Source: Keratinibaculum paraultunense (GTDB lineage: Bacteria > Bacillota > Clostridia > Tissierellales > Tepidimicrobiaceae). Taken from it: 64,000 nucleotides of DNA. Below are positions 37,368-45,236 of the stretch, piece after piece. Made by a program: the position numbers and the translations under genes. Position 1 is the first letter of the stretch. The number at the start of each line of letters is the position of its first letter. The notes below the pieces were generated by a model. The model made no database searches. It was given only the letters and a program-made list of their open reading frames with translations, and was not told where the DNA came from. The stretch spans positions 2,232,001-2,296,000 of the forward strand of contig NZ_CP068564.1 in the NCBI RefSeq assembly GCF_016767175.1, written 5' to 3'.

Positions 37368-37469
37368 TCAAACTTTTGTTTTCTCTGTCATTTTTTTAAT
37401 TCCATATATAGTTGCAATACTCATACAGGCTATTGAGAAAATAGCAACACCAACAACCTCAATCATCAT
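37368..37469 (-). CDS. Small hydrophobic peptide (toxin-like)
   Basis: A 33-residue peptide (MMIEVVGVAIFSIACMSIATI... ending KKMTEKTKV) with one membrane span and a basic tail, behind GGAGG. A strong terminator follows at once. This layout resembles small type I toxin genes of Firmicutes or holin-like peptides, but I see no matching antisense RNA promoter. Confidence 0.5.
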   Translation of the reverse strand: MMIEVVGVAIFSIACMSIATIYGIKKMTEKTKV

Positions 37470-37583
37470 TTCACCTCCAAAAATATATTTTACTTTTATA
37501 TTATAACATATTACTGCTAGTATTCCCAGTTTATAAACAAAGTAGCCTATTATTTTAATAGACTACTTTTTAGATGCCAGTTC

Positions 37584-37922
37584 TTATTCTTCATTTTTTC
37601 CTTTTATTATATCTTCTATAAGTTCCAAAATTTCTATCGTCTCTCTAATACTCATATTTCCTTTATTCCTATGCATGATTAATAATTCCTTTAGCTTGAA
37701 GAAATCTGCTTCAAATCCTCTATTTTCTTCTTTATCTAACGGTATTCCTAATGCTGTAAATATCTTTTCCATTACATTGTAGCTGGGAGCTTTTCTTTCT
37801 CCTCTCTCTATTCGACTTAAATAGGCAGCACTAAGATTTGTCATTTCAGCTAATTCTTTTATTTTTATTCCTCTTTCTATTCTTTTATTCCTAATAATTT
37901 TTCCTATATCTTCTTGTTTCAT
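37584..37922 (-). CDS. XRE-family transcriptional repressor
   Basis: 112 residues. The N-terminal helix-turn-helix (IGKIIRNKRIERGIKIKELAEMTNLSAAYLSRIERGERKAPS) matches Cro/CI-type regulators. The C-terminal helices may dimerise. ATG 37922 follows GGGAGGTG. Two palindromes lie directly upstream, in the region divergent to the recombinase, so it probably represses itself and may control excision genes. Confidence 0.88.
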   Translation of the reverse strand: MKQEDIGKIIRNKRIERGIKIKELAEMTNLSAAYLSRIERGERKAPSYNVMEKIFTALGIPLDKEENRGFEADFFKLKELLIMHRNKGNMSIRETIEILELIEDIIKGKNEE

Positions 37923-37940
37923 TTGAACACCTCCCTTTCC

Positions 37941-37964
37941 ATAAAGTTGTTTAAACAACTTTAT
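37941..37964. promoter_or_regulatory. 24-bp palindromic operator candidate
   Basis: A perfect palindrome with centre GTTGTTTAAACAAC (37946-37959), 19 bp upstream of the XRE start codon. It shares GTTG(N6)CAAC followed by TTTATGTTTTT with the next site. Confidence 0.75.
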
Positions 37965-38007
37965 GTTTTTTGTCTGTTAATTACTGATATAATCCCATTT
38001 GCTTAAT

Positions 38008-38021
38008 GTTGATTAATCAAC
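38008..38021. promoter_or_regulatory. Second palindromic operator candidate
   Basis: GTTGATTAATCAAC, a perfect 14-bp palindrome followed by TTTATGTTTTT like the first site. It lies 62 bp away (centre to centre), between the XRE gene and the recombinase promoter. Confidence 0.75.
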
Positions 38022-38068
38022 TTTATGTTTTTATTATATCATACAAAATTGCCTTAGGCAATAATTAT

Positions 38069-38097
38069 TTGACAATTTGATTTATATGTATTATAAT
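38069..38097 (+). promoter_or_regulatory. Consensus promoter for the recombinase
   Basis: TTGACA, 17 bp, TATAAT: a perfect sigma-A-type match, upstream of the 36-aa gene and the serine recombinase. Confidence 0.85.
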
Positions 38098-38129
38098 AGG
38101 TTTACAATTAAAAAACAAGGAGGGATTGA

Positions 38130-38240
38130 ATGGATATAGAAAAGCAAACAAAAGTATTAGAATTGATACAGGTTCTTATAGAGATTATTCAACAGGAAGC
38201 AAATAAAACAAATGCCAAAACTAAAAATAAAATAGCTTAG
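38130..38240 (+). CDS. Small acidic-basic helical protein upstream of the recombinase
   Basis: 36 residues (MDIEKQTKVLELIQVLIEII..., tail NAKTKNKIA), predicted helical and amphipathic, with AGGAGGG just before its ATG. It lies directly under the consensus promoter and 140 nt before the recombinase. It could be a small co-factor or a leader peptide. The family is not recognised. Confidence 0.55.
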   Translation: MDIEKQTKVLELIQVLIEIIQQEANKTNAKTKNKIA

Positions 38241-38380
38241 TAATCTATTACTCTGGTTTGCTTAATATAAAAGGGAGTTGTCATTAATACATAATATAGG
38301 TATGACAACATAATAAAAAAGGATAAATATCAATTTCTGATTTTCAAATATATAAAAAATAATAAAAGGAGCTGATATTT

Positions 38381-39979
38381 ATCAATAAAATAAATGCCGT
38401 TGGCTATATTAGAGTGAGTACCATAAGGCAAAAAAAAGAAGGTATTTCTCTTGAAGGCCAAGAAAGAGAAATAATTGAATATTGCAAAAGGAATAATATT
38501 AATCTGGTAAAAGTTTACAGAGATGAAGGTATAAGTGGAAAAGATATAGAGGGCAGGGATGAATTTAAAGAAATGCTTGATTATGCCTTGAAAAATAATG
38601 TTGATACTATTATATCTTTTAAGCTAAGTAGGTTTACACGAAAACTAAAAGATTTAGCCAATACAATAGATTTATTAGATGAAAATGACATTAATCTAAT
38701 TTTTATCGAAGATGGAATAAATACAAAAACCCCTACTGGAAGATTTATGTGCTATATCGTTGGTGCAGTAGCAGAAATGGAAAGAGAGAATACTTCTGAC
38801 TTTGTAAGTATGACTATGGGACAAAATGCTCTTAAAGGAAATTGGAATGGCGGTATTGTTTTTGGTTATGATTCTGATGATAGTAAAAAACTTATAATAA
38901 ACAAAGATGAAAAGATGATTGTAGAAAAAATTTTTTATTATTTTACTGAAAAAAACTGGGGATATAAAAAAATTGCAAACTATTTAAATCACAGAAATTT
39001 AAAAACTAAAAAAGGTACTGATTGGTCAATTAATAGCATTAAACAAGTTCTAGACAATCCTATCTATGTAGGAAAAGTTAGATGGGGACAACATAAGGAT
39101 TGGGATAAAAAAAGAAGAAAAGGAAAAACTGAAGAGTATATTTTAGTAGATGGTAATCACGAACCAATTATTTCAGAGGAAACATGGGAAAAAGCTCAAG
39201 CAATAAGAAAAGTAAGAGGAAAAAAATCAGCTAAAGTATATGAGGGAAATTTTCTATTAAGTGGGCTACTTCGGTGCCCCCAATGTGGGGCATCCATGCT
39301 TAGCCACAGAACCAAAAAGAAAAATGGAAAAGGATATTATCGCTATTATCAATGTTCTAGTTTTTTCAACAAAGGTTCAAGCGTATGCAAGTCTAACCTA
39401 ATAAACGCAGATTTAGCAGAAGAAACAGTGATTAAGAAAATAAATGAATTTGTTCAAAAACCAGAAATTATAGAAACAATAGTCAAAGAAATAAAATCTC
39501 AAAGCCAAATAGATACAGAGCCATATATACGAGATTTACAAGTAATAGACAAAGAGTTAGCTAAAGTTGAAAAAAAGAAAAAAGAAAATCTGCAACTTCA
39601 ATTCAATGAAAAAATAGATGCAGAAACCTTATCTGAAATGAATTCATTTTTAAGAGAGAAAGAGAAAAATTTAAATTATAAAAAGATAGCAATAATGGAA
39701 GATTTGAACCAACTACAATCAAACACTATTCTAGATGCTGATGAAATACAAGCCATTTTTGAAAATTTCAATCTTCTATTTGAAAAAGCCGATGTGGAGC
39801 AAAAAAAGAAATTATTAAGGTCTATTATAGATGAAATTTACGTAAATGATTCTGATAATATTAAAAACAGAACAGTTAGGCAAATTAAGTTTTATTTTGA
39901 GCCACAAGAAATCCCAGAACTTGCGGCTTCTAAAAAACAAAGTAATTTTGCGACTAACGGTGATACGGTTCACCTCTAA
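38381..39979 (+). CDS. Large serine recombinase of the rlmH island
   Basis: A 532-residue recombinase. The catalytic domain is about 1-155, with nucleophile Ser13 in GYIRVS and Arg residues in FKLSRFTRKLKDL. The recombinase domain follows, then a zinc ribbon (LLRCPQCGASM ... YYQCSSF ... VCKS) and a C-terminal coiled coil. The only start that keeps Ser13 and the first strand is ATC at 38381 (giving MNKINAVGYIRVS), nine bases after GGAG. The GTG at 38414 would begin inside the active site. The last 8 codons lie in the rlmH end. It probably catalyses insertion and excision. Confidence 0.88.
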   Translation: MNKINAVGYIRVSTIRQKKEGISLEGQEREIIEYCKRNNINLVKVYRDEGISGKDIEGRDEFKEMLDYALKNNVDTIISFKLSRFTRKLKDLANTIDLLDENDINLIFIEDGINTKTPTGRFMCYIVGAVAEMERENTSDFVSMTMGQNALKGNWNGGIVFGYDSDDSKKLIINKDEKMIVEKIFYYFTEKNWGYKKIANYLNHRNLKTKKGTDWSINSIKQVLDNPIYVGKVRWGQHKDWDKKRRKGKTEEYILVDGNHEPIISEETWEKAQAIRKVRGKKSAKVYEGNFLLSGLLRCPQCGASMLSHRTKKKNGKGYYRYYQCSSFFNKGSSVCKSNLINADLAEETVIKKINEFVQKPEIIETIVKEIKSQSQIDTEPYIRDLQVIDKELAKVEKKKKENLQLQFNEKIDAETLSEMNSFLREKEKNLNYKKIAIMEDLNQLQSNTILDADEIQAIFENFNLLFEKADVEQKKKLLRSIIDEIYVNDSDNIKNRTVRQIKFYFEPQEIPELAASKKQSNFATNGDTVHL

Positions 39980-39985
39980 TTATCC
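39930..39985. repeat. attR-type site at the live rlmH end
   Basis: The element arm ATTTTGCGACTAACGG joins core TGATACGGTTCACC (39961-39974) and then rlmH coding sequence. The element arm is an inverted match to the right arms of junctions 1-3 (TTTTGC followed by AGTA or ACTA and GATACGGT). The core is identical to junction 3. Confidence 0.82.
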
Positions 39986-40433
39986 TAAAACTTCTATATA
40001 TTTGCTCTAACAGTACCATTCTCATCAACTGATGAGGAAAAGTCATTTTTGAAAATGATAATTTTAAATTGCTTTTTTCTATTACTTCACGAGATAGTCC
40101 TAATGATCCTCCAATTATAAAAGTTAGGTTATTTACACCTTCTATCATCAAGTCTTCTATTTTGTTAGCTAGTTCTTCTGAAGACATTTGTTTTCCTTCT
40201 ATTACCAAGGAAATTATATGTGAATTTGGTGAAATTTTAGATAAAATTCTTTTACCTTCCTTATCCTTTATTATATCTATTTCTCTATTTGTTAAATTTT
40301 CTTGTGTTTTTTCATCTTCTACTTCTATTATTTCTACACTACAATATCTAGAAAGTCTTTTTAAATATTCATTAATACCATCTCTTATATATTTTTCTTT
40401 TATCTTACCAACTGCAATAACTCTAATCTTCAT
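39954..40433 (-). CDS. rlmH: 23S rRNA (pseudouridine1915-N3)-methyltransferase RlmH
   Basis: A 159-residue SPOUT methyltransferase, the standard length. The SAM knot has FIIGGSLGLSREV and MTFPHQLMRMVLLEQIYRSFRIIRGEPYHR. It methylates N3 of pseudouridine 1915 in 23S rRNA. It is the insertion target of the island: the final His-Arg-stop (CAC CGT TAG) comes from the element, where the left junctions keep His-Lys-stop. Function should be preserved. It overlaps the HNH gene upstream by 11 nt and converges on the recombinase by 26 nt. Confidence 0.96.
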   Translation of the reverse strand: MKIRVIAVGKIKEKYIRDGINEYLKRLSRYCSVEIIEVEDEKTQENLTNREIDIIKDKEGKRILSKISPNSHIISLVIEGKQMSSEELANKIEDLMIEGVNNLTFIIGGSLGLSREVIEKSNLKLSFSKMTFPHQLMRMVLLEQIYRSFRIIRGEPYHR

Positions 40434-40860
40434 GTTTCCCTCCTAATAATATAATTCGCTCTATAGTATTGTTTTTTATATAAAATCTCATATGTTTACT
40501 TTGAAAAACAAAGTTAGGTCGAATCTCTTCTATTCTATCTATATTTAAAATTTCCTCTTTTAAATCCTCTTTAGATACTATAATATTACCAATTTTAATC
40601 ATTTTATCGTAAAAGGCTTTTTGAAATAATTTAATTATTTTTCTTTCATAATTTCTAGGTATTTTATTTCCCTTTAATCTATTACATTTCCTACAGGATA
40701 ATACCAAATTAAATATATCTTCAGTTCCTCCTTTTGATTTAGGCAAGTAATGATCTAAGGTTATTTGTCTAAATTTAAGGTTCTTCCCACAATAAAAACA
40801 TTTTTTCTTTTCTCGTTCGTATATATATATCTTTTCACTGTTGGGAATATTCATGTACAT
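40423..40860 (-). CDS. HNH endonuclease-family protein
   Basis: 145 residues with a compact HNH/zinc finger: CFYCGKNL (about 21-28), LDHYLPKSKGG (about 35-45), NLVLSCRKCNRLKGNK (about 50-65). Such stand-alone HNH proteins are common in Clostridia and of unknown role, perhaps DNA repair or processing. It overlaps rlmH by 11 nt and is probably co-transcribed with it, so it belongs to the core side of the boundary. Confidence 0.85.
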   Translation of the reverse strand: MYMNIPNSEKIYIYEREKKKCFYCGKNLKFRQITLDHYLPKSKGGTEDIFNLVLSCRKCNRLKGNKIPRNYERKIIKLFQKAFYDKMIKIGNIIVSKEDLKEEILNIDRIEEIRPNFVFQSKHMRFYIKNNTIERIILLGGKHED

Positions 40861-40910
40861 TCACCTTTTCCTATAAAACTTATTATAACATTTTTCCCTT
40901 AAACTTAAAA

Positions 40911-40944
40911 AAGCTGCAGATACTCAAACAGTATCTACAGCGTT
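40911..40944 (-). terminator. Terminator after rubrerythrin
   Basis: GCTGCAGATACT pairs with AGTATCTACAGC (one mismatch), followed on the minus strand by T-rich sequence. Confidence 0.75.
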
Positions 40945-40951
40945 CTTTTGT

Positions 40952-41539
40952 TTAATAAGTTTCTACAAATACTTCAAAGTAGCCTCTAGGATGAGCACAA
41001 GCTGGACATTTTTCTGGAGCAGATTTTCCTTTATGAATATATCCACAATTGTTACACTTCCATTCTACTTCTTCATCCTTTTCAAACACCTTGTTGTTTT
41101 CAATATTTGCTAAAAGCTTTCTATATCTAATTTCATGACGTTCTTCCACTTCTGCAATTTCTCTAAATACATATGCAATTTCTGGGAATCCTTCCTCTTC
41201 TGCAATATCTGCAAACTTTGGATAAAGCTCTGTCCATTCTTCATTTTCTCCTTCAGCTGCAGCTTTTAAGTTTACCTTTGTATCCCCTAAAGCTACTGGA
41301 TAAGAAGCTTCATTAATTTCTACAGCTTCTCCACATAAATCTTTATTCAAAAACTTAAAAAATCTTTTAGCATGTTCCTTTTCATTTTCTGCAGTTTCTA
41401 AAAATATATTGGATATTTGTACATACCCTTCTTTTCTTGCTTGAGAAGCATAGTATGTATACCTTGTTCTAGCTTGAGATTCTCCTGCAAATGATTTCAT
41501 TAAATTTTCTGCTGTTTTAGTACCTTTTAAAGATTTCAT
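40952..41539 (-). CDS. Rubrerythrin
   Basis: 195 residues: an N-terminal ferritin-like four-helix bundle with diiron ligands ([36 protein letters not shown]), then a C-terminal rubredoxin-type domain ([10 protein letters not shown] ... CPACAHP). Rubrerythrins reduce hydrogen peroxide in anaerobes. ATG 41539 is seven bases after GGAGG. It is monocistronic with its own terminator and supports an anaerobic lifestyle. Confidence 0.95.
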   Translation of the reverse strand: MKSLKGTKTAENLMKSFAGESQARTRYTYYASQARKEGYVQISNIFLETAENEKEHAKRFFKFLNKDLCGEAVEINEASYPVALGDTKVNLKAAAEGENEEWTELYPKFADIAEEEGFPEIAYVFREIAEVEERHEIRYRKLLANIENNKVFEKDEEVEWKCNNCGYIHKGKSAPEKCPACAHPRGYFEVFVETY

Positions 41540-41637
41540 CAAAATTCCTCCTATCTTTTTTACAATTATTTTATCATGTTAAAATTGTCCCTATATGATG
41601 ATACCCAAATTTCTAATAATATATCTATAAATTTTAC

Positions 41638-42390
41638 TTAAATCCAGTTTTCAACTTCTTTTAATAGATTAAAATTTGTAAGATCATAATGTAAAGGAGT
41701 TATAGTTATATATCCTTGAGATAAATAAAATCTATCAGTACCCTCTTCAAATTCCACATCTTTACGACCTTCAAGTTTTAATATTTTCTCGCCTTTATTT
41801 CCATTATCTTCCATGACATAATAATCATATATAACTCCTCCTATTTTGCATACTTTTATTCCTTTGATTTCTTTGCCATCTAAATAAGGTGTATTAACAC
41901 TCAATATAATATTATTTCTAATAAAATATTCTTTAGATTTTTCTAAAATATATTTACCATACTTTGCTGCTAAATGATAGTCAATCTTATCATCTATTAA
42001 TTCAGTTGATAATGCCATTGCAGGTAAATTATACATATTTGCCTCTATAGCTGCAGATACCGTACCAGAATAGAGTATATCCATACCTGCATTTAGTCCC
42101 CTATTTATGCCTGATATAACTAAATCAACAGGTTTTTCTATTAATTTATCTAAAGCTATTCTTACACAATCTACAGGCGTACCAGATATGCTATAAGCTT
42201 TTGACGTTATTCCTTTCAATTTGACCTCTTTTACAATTATATCTTTTTCTATTGTAATAGCTTGACTTTGAGCACTTCTCTGCTCTTCTGGAGCTACTAT
42301 AATTACTTCATGATCTTTTTCTAAAGTCCTTGCTAATATGTGTATTCCTTCGGAATGTATTCCATCATCATTAACCAACAATATTCTCAT
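41638..42390 (-). CDS. surE: 5'-nucleotidase SurE
   Basis: 250 residues with the SurE N-terminus MRILLVNDDGIHSEG (metal-binding Asp pair), then SAQSQAIT, SGTPVDCVRIAL and SGINRGLNAGMDILYSGTVSAA. SurE dephosphorylates nucleoside monophosphates using divalent metal. Length and all family motifs are intact. It is transcribed leftward, apparently alone. Confidence 0.96.
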   Translation of the reverse strand: MRILLVNDDGIHSEGIHILARTLEKDHEVIIVAPEEQRSAQSQAITIEKDIIVKEVKLKGITSKAYSISGTPVDCVRIALDKLIEKPVDLVISGINRGLNAGMDILYSGTVSAAIEANMYNLPAMALSTELIDDKIDYHLAAKYGKYILEKSKEYFIRNNIILSVNTPYLDGKEIKGIKVCKIGGVIYDYYVMEDNGNKGEKILKLEGRKDVEFEEGTDRFYLSQGYITITPLHYDLTNFNLLKEVENWI

Positions 42391-42520
42391 ATTTCATCTC
42401 TCCTAAAACTTCATTATTTAACAATTGTAATAGCAAGAATTCTCCCATAAGCAAGTAGGAAGTAATTAATAGTTTGCTTTACAAATATATTATATCAAAA
42501 CATTTAAAAAATAGTATAAG

Positions 42521-42546
42521 AAAACCCTCTCTTAAGAGAGGGTTTT
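42521..42546. terminator. Bidirectional-type terminator
   Basis: AAAACCCTCTC-TTAAGAGAGGGTTTT, a perfect stem just after the DUF3298-type gene. Confidence 0.85.
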
Positions 42547-42551
42547 CTTAT

Positions 42552-43694
42552 TTAATATTTTATATTCAATATACCGTCATCAGTAACATAGACCATTCCT
42601 TGCAATACTTGATCTATAAAACTAATAGGCACAAAAGTTGTCCCATCTATTAGCTTAGATGTTTCTTCTAAATATACAAACGCTTTAGAAAAATAATACC
42701 TATCTTCACCTATATAAGCGCCGGCTAATACAGGCCCTTTATTCATAGTTGCAACTTTGTTTTTCCCATCCCATGCTACCTTAAACCCTAATGATTCGGC
42801 AACTTCTCTAAAGGGAAACATTACTATACCTTTTTCAGATTTAAACATGGGCTTGCTTAATTCTAATTCTTTATCATTTATAATAATCTTATTGAAGTTT
42901 GTAACTTCATTTTCAATTATCGCTTTTGAATCCTTCAATATATTAGCTATGCTTTTACTTGGTATTTTAAACTCTGGATGCCCCATATACCAAGGAGTTA
43001 TTTCATAAGGTTGAAAAGTAATTACTATATCGCCATCTTTATCTATATAAAAATCTTGCGAATCATCTATAGTTATAAATTTTTCATCATCGGTAAAATA
43101 CGATTTAGCTTCTTCAGCTATTTGCCTTTTTATTTCTTTATTTATTTCATCACTTATAATACTTTTGAAATCACTATTTTCTTTAAATAAATCTGATAAT
43201 TGAATAATTTTATTCTTATCTATATCTATATTATAGTAATCTCTCCTAGAACTTCCATGAGCACCCCCTGTGAAAATATAGTTATCAATTACAATAGATA
43301 ATATATTTTCACTGGATTTAACATCATATCCTACTATCATCTGTGGTTCCCAATCAACATTTAATTTCTTTAACTCTTCTATATCTTTTTTAAATTCCTT
43401 TAAATCTTTTTCTACAGACGTTCTAATAGTACGATTTAATTTTTCTTGAAAATGGTCATCTTTTAATCCTTTTATTACTGGTATCTTAATATTTACTTCT
43501 GCACCATCAATGTTTGGTTTAATAACTTCTGTATATACTTTTACTTTGTTTTCTTTTAATTCTGCGTTAATAGATATTGGATTTATCACTTGATCTTTAG
43601 TATTAACTCGCACAAATTTATCTGCTAAAACTACAGACATATTTCCCATTATTAAACATCCAGCTAAACCTATTGTTATTATTTTTTTATTCAT
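42552..43694 (-). CDS. Exported protein with DUF3298-type and copper amine oxidase-like stalk domains
   Basis: 380 residues. A signal peptide (1-24, ending VLA) is followed by an RsiV/PdaC-like DUF4163-DUF3298 region (about 60-265, including FTGGAHGSSRRDY) and a C-terminal stalk-type domain (FPFREVAESLGFKVAWDG). DUF3298 domains occur in lysozyme-binding anti-sigma factors and peptidoglycan deacetylases, so a cell-wall role is likely. There is no catalytic deacetylase domain here. Confidence 0.8.
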   Translation of the reverse strand: MNKKIITIGLAGCLIMGNMSVVLADKFVRVNTKDQVINPISINAELKENKVKVYTEVIKPNIDGAEVNIKIPVIKGLKDDHFQEKLNRTIRTSVEKDLKEFKKDIEELKKLNVDWEPQMIVGYDVKSSENILSIVIDNYIFTGGAHGSSRRDYYNIDIDKNKIIQLSDLFKENSDFKSIISDEINKEIKRQIAEEAKSYFTDDEKFITIDDSQDFYIDKDGDIVITFQPYEITPWYMGHPEFKIPSKSIANILKDSKAIIENEVTNFNKIIINDKELELSKPMFKSEKGIVMFPFREVAESLGFKVAWDGKNKVATMNKGPVLAGAYIGEDRYYFSKAFVYLEETSKLIDGTTFVPISFIDQVLQGMVYVTDDGILNIKY

Positions 43695-43794
43695 CCATAA
43701 AACCCCCTTAATTTTTCTGTTATATATATGGTAACATTTATATAATAGTTTTTGGTTACATTAAGGTTACATAGAAGTTACATTCAGTTAAAAT

Positions 43795-44937
43795 CTATCC
43801 TTTAACAACTCCTAAAGGGGTTAGCTTTATTACTCTTTTTACCAAATCCTTTTGATTATCCATTACTTCTTCTATATCCTTATAAGCCATTGGGGCTTCT
43901 GAAAAATCTTTTTCCCAGCCCTTGTGCACTATATCTCCCATAGATTTATCTGCCATCTCTTTGGTAATAGTTTTATTAGCTTGTCTTCTAGACATTACTC
44001 TACCTGCTCCATGAGAGCAACTTCTAAAGCTTTCAGGATTTCCTAACCCTTCTACTATATATGATGGAGTCCCCATAGATCCAGGAATAATCCCTAACTC
44101 TCCTTTTTCTGCCCTTATAGCTCCTTTCCTATGAACTATAACTTCCTTTCCAAAATGTTCTTCTATTGAAGCATAATTATGGTGGATAGAAACTTTTTTG
44201 AGTATTTTTTCAGACTTTGTTTCTTTCCTAAATATACTATAAAATTGTTCTAATAATTGCCTTCTGTTTTCTGCTGCAAATTTTAAAGCATAACTCATAG
44301 CATTAAAGTATTCTTTTCCCTCTTTAGAGTCTATATAAAGCCCTGCTAAATCTTGTTTTGGAGGAACTAATTTTATCTTCTCATTTAAATTTATAGCTAA
44401 GTTATTATAGTATTCAGCTATTTTATATCCAAAATTCCTACTCCCAGAATGTACCATTAACCATATGTGTCCATCGCTACCCTTCTCTATGCTTAAAAAA
44501 TGATTTCCTCCTCCTAAAGTTCCCAACTGGTATCTAGCTGCATCTAATTCTTCCATTACTATTTTTGAGTTAGGTTGATTATTAAAACCTTCCCATTTCC
44601 TTGGTTTCTTATGATTATTAAATCCCAAAGGTATAACTTTATGAGCTTTATCAACTATTTTTTTAATAGATTTAATGTCTATTTCCTTAATATCCGTTTT
44701 TACTGCAATAATACCACAGCCTATATCTACTCCAACAGCATTAGGTATAATTACCCCTGAAGAAGCCAAAACTCCTCCTATAGGCATTCCAAATCCCACA
44801 TGAGCATCGGCCATTAATGCAATATGAGAATAAGCAAAACTTAAATTAGAAAGATTTTCAGCCTGTTGTAAAGTTTCCTCATCTAAATCTGTTGCCCAAG
44901 ATTTTATGGGTATTCTTCCTAAATTGTAAATCTTCAT
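43795..44937 (-). CDS. rtcB: RNA-splicing ligase RtcB
   Basis: 380 residues with RtcB metal and nucleotide motifs: DAHVGFGMPIGG, VGVDIGCGI (metal-binding Cys), LGGGNHFLSIE, HSGSRNFGY and SCSHGAGRVMSRR (the guanylylated His region). RtcB joins 2',3'-cyclic phosphate RNA ends to 5'-OH ends using GTP and manganese. The shorter length is typical of bacterial RtcB2-type proteins. It lies next to the yyzF-like gene. Confidence 0.95.
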   Translation of the reverse strand: MKIYNLGRIPIKSWATDLDEETLQQAENLSNLSFAYSHIALMADAHVGFGMPIGGVLASSGVIIPNAVGVDIGCGIIAVKTDIKEIDIKSIKKIVDKAHKVIPLGFNNHKKPRKWEGFNNQPNSKIVMEELDAARYQLGTLGGGNHFLSIEKGSDGHIWLMVHSGSRNFGYKIAEYYNNLAINLNEKIKLVPPKQDLAGLYIDSKEGKEYFNAMSYALKFAAENRRQLLEQFYSIFRKETKSEKILKKVSIHHNYASIEEHFGKEVIVHRKGAIRAEKGELGIIPGSMGTPSYIVEGLGNPESFRSCSHGAGRVMSRRQANKTITKEMADKSMGDIVHKGWEKDFSEAPMAYKDIEEVMDNQKDLVKRVIKLTPLGVVKG

Positions 44938-44966
44938 AAATCTCTCCTTTCAAATTAACTCTAAAC

Positions 44967-45128
44967 CACTAAATATTTAGGCGGTTTTTCACAATAATTA
45001 CAAGTGCGAGGGCTAGCCCAATCAGTAAAAGAAACTTTTTCTAGTTCGTATATATCTGGTGGTTGTTCATATACTTCTACAAAATCCTCTATTGCATCTT
45101 CTAGATGTTCATTACATACTACGTACAT
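44967..45128 (-). CDS. yyzF: YyzF-like small protein with altered C-terminus
   Basis: 53 residues (MYVVCNEHLEDAIEDFVEVY..., then VSFTDWASPRTC) of the CxxH/CxxC (BA_5709/YyzF) family, which lies near htrA, walJ and rlmH in Bacillus. CNEH is intact. The final CxxC-PPKYLVV exists in the DNA but in another frame: two extra bases (a GTGT run near 45000) shift translation after RTC to a stop at 44967. The true product is therefore missing the second metal-binding pair, or the base call is wrong. Confidence 0.7.
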
Positions 45129-45200
45129 AATATCAACTCCACTCTTTTAATAAAATTAAACTCATTTGCATTTAGTATAAACATTTTCTTAATGTTTATA

Positions 45201-45226
45201 AAAGCTTGACAATATTGTCAAGCTTT
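45201..45226. terminator. Terminator after htrA
   Basis: A 26-bp perfect palindrome (AAAGCTTGACAAT and its complement) ten bases after the htrA stop. Confidence 0.75.
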
Positions 45227-45236
45227 TAAATTGATA

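Larger units (their letters stand above)
1904..39985. mobile_element. SCC-like island at the rlmH 3' end, organised as tandem cassettes
   Basis: The right boundary is the 3' end of rlmH with an adjacent large serine recombinase. Within the island, copies or relics of the rlmH end plus a conserved downstream tail recur at about 1930, 3506, 6579 and 8053. Cargo is mainly toxin-antitoxin, restriction and possible defence genes, with a nested composite transposon at 18028-34644. Staphylococcal SCC elements are known to insert at the same gene end with serine recombinases. Treating the internal junctions as attL-type sites is my inference. The left limit is uncertain, and similar accessory genes continue to the window edge. 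Confidence 0.75.

Noticed and set aside
38414-38446. GTG 38414 as recombinase start
   Set aside because: It would put the nucleophile Ser at position two and delete the first strand of the catalytic domain. An upstream in-frame extension with a ribosome binding site fits the family.
34913-39979. Classic SCCmec gene content (mec complex, ccrAB)
   Set aside because: None is visible. Only the target site and recombinase type resemble SCC, so the name SCCmec is not justified.
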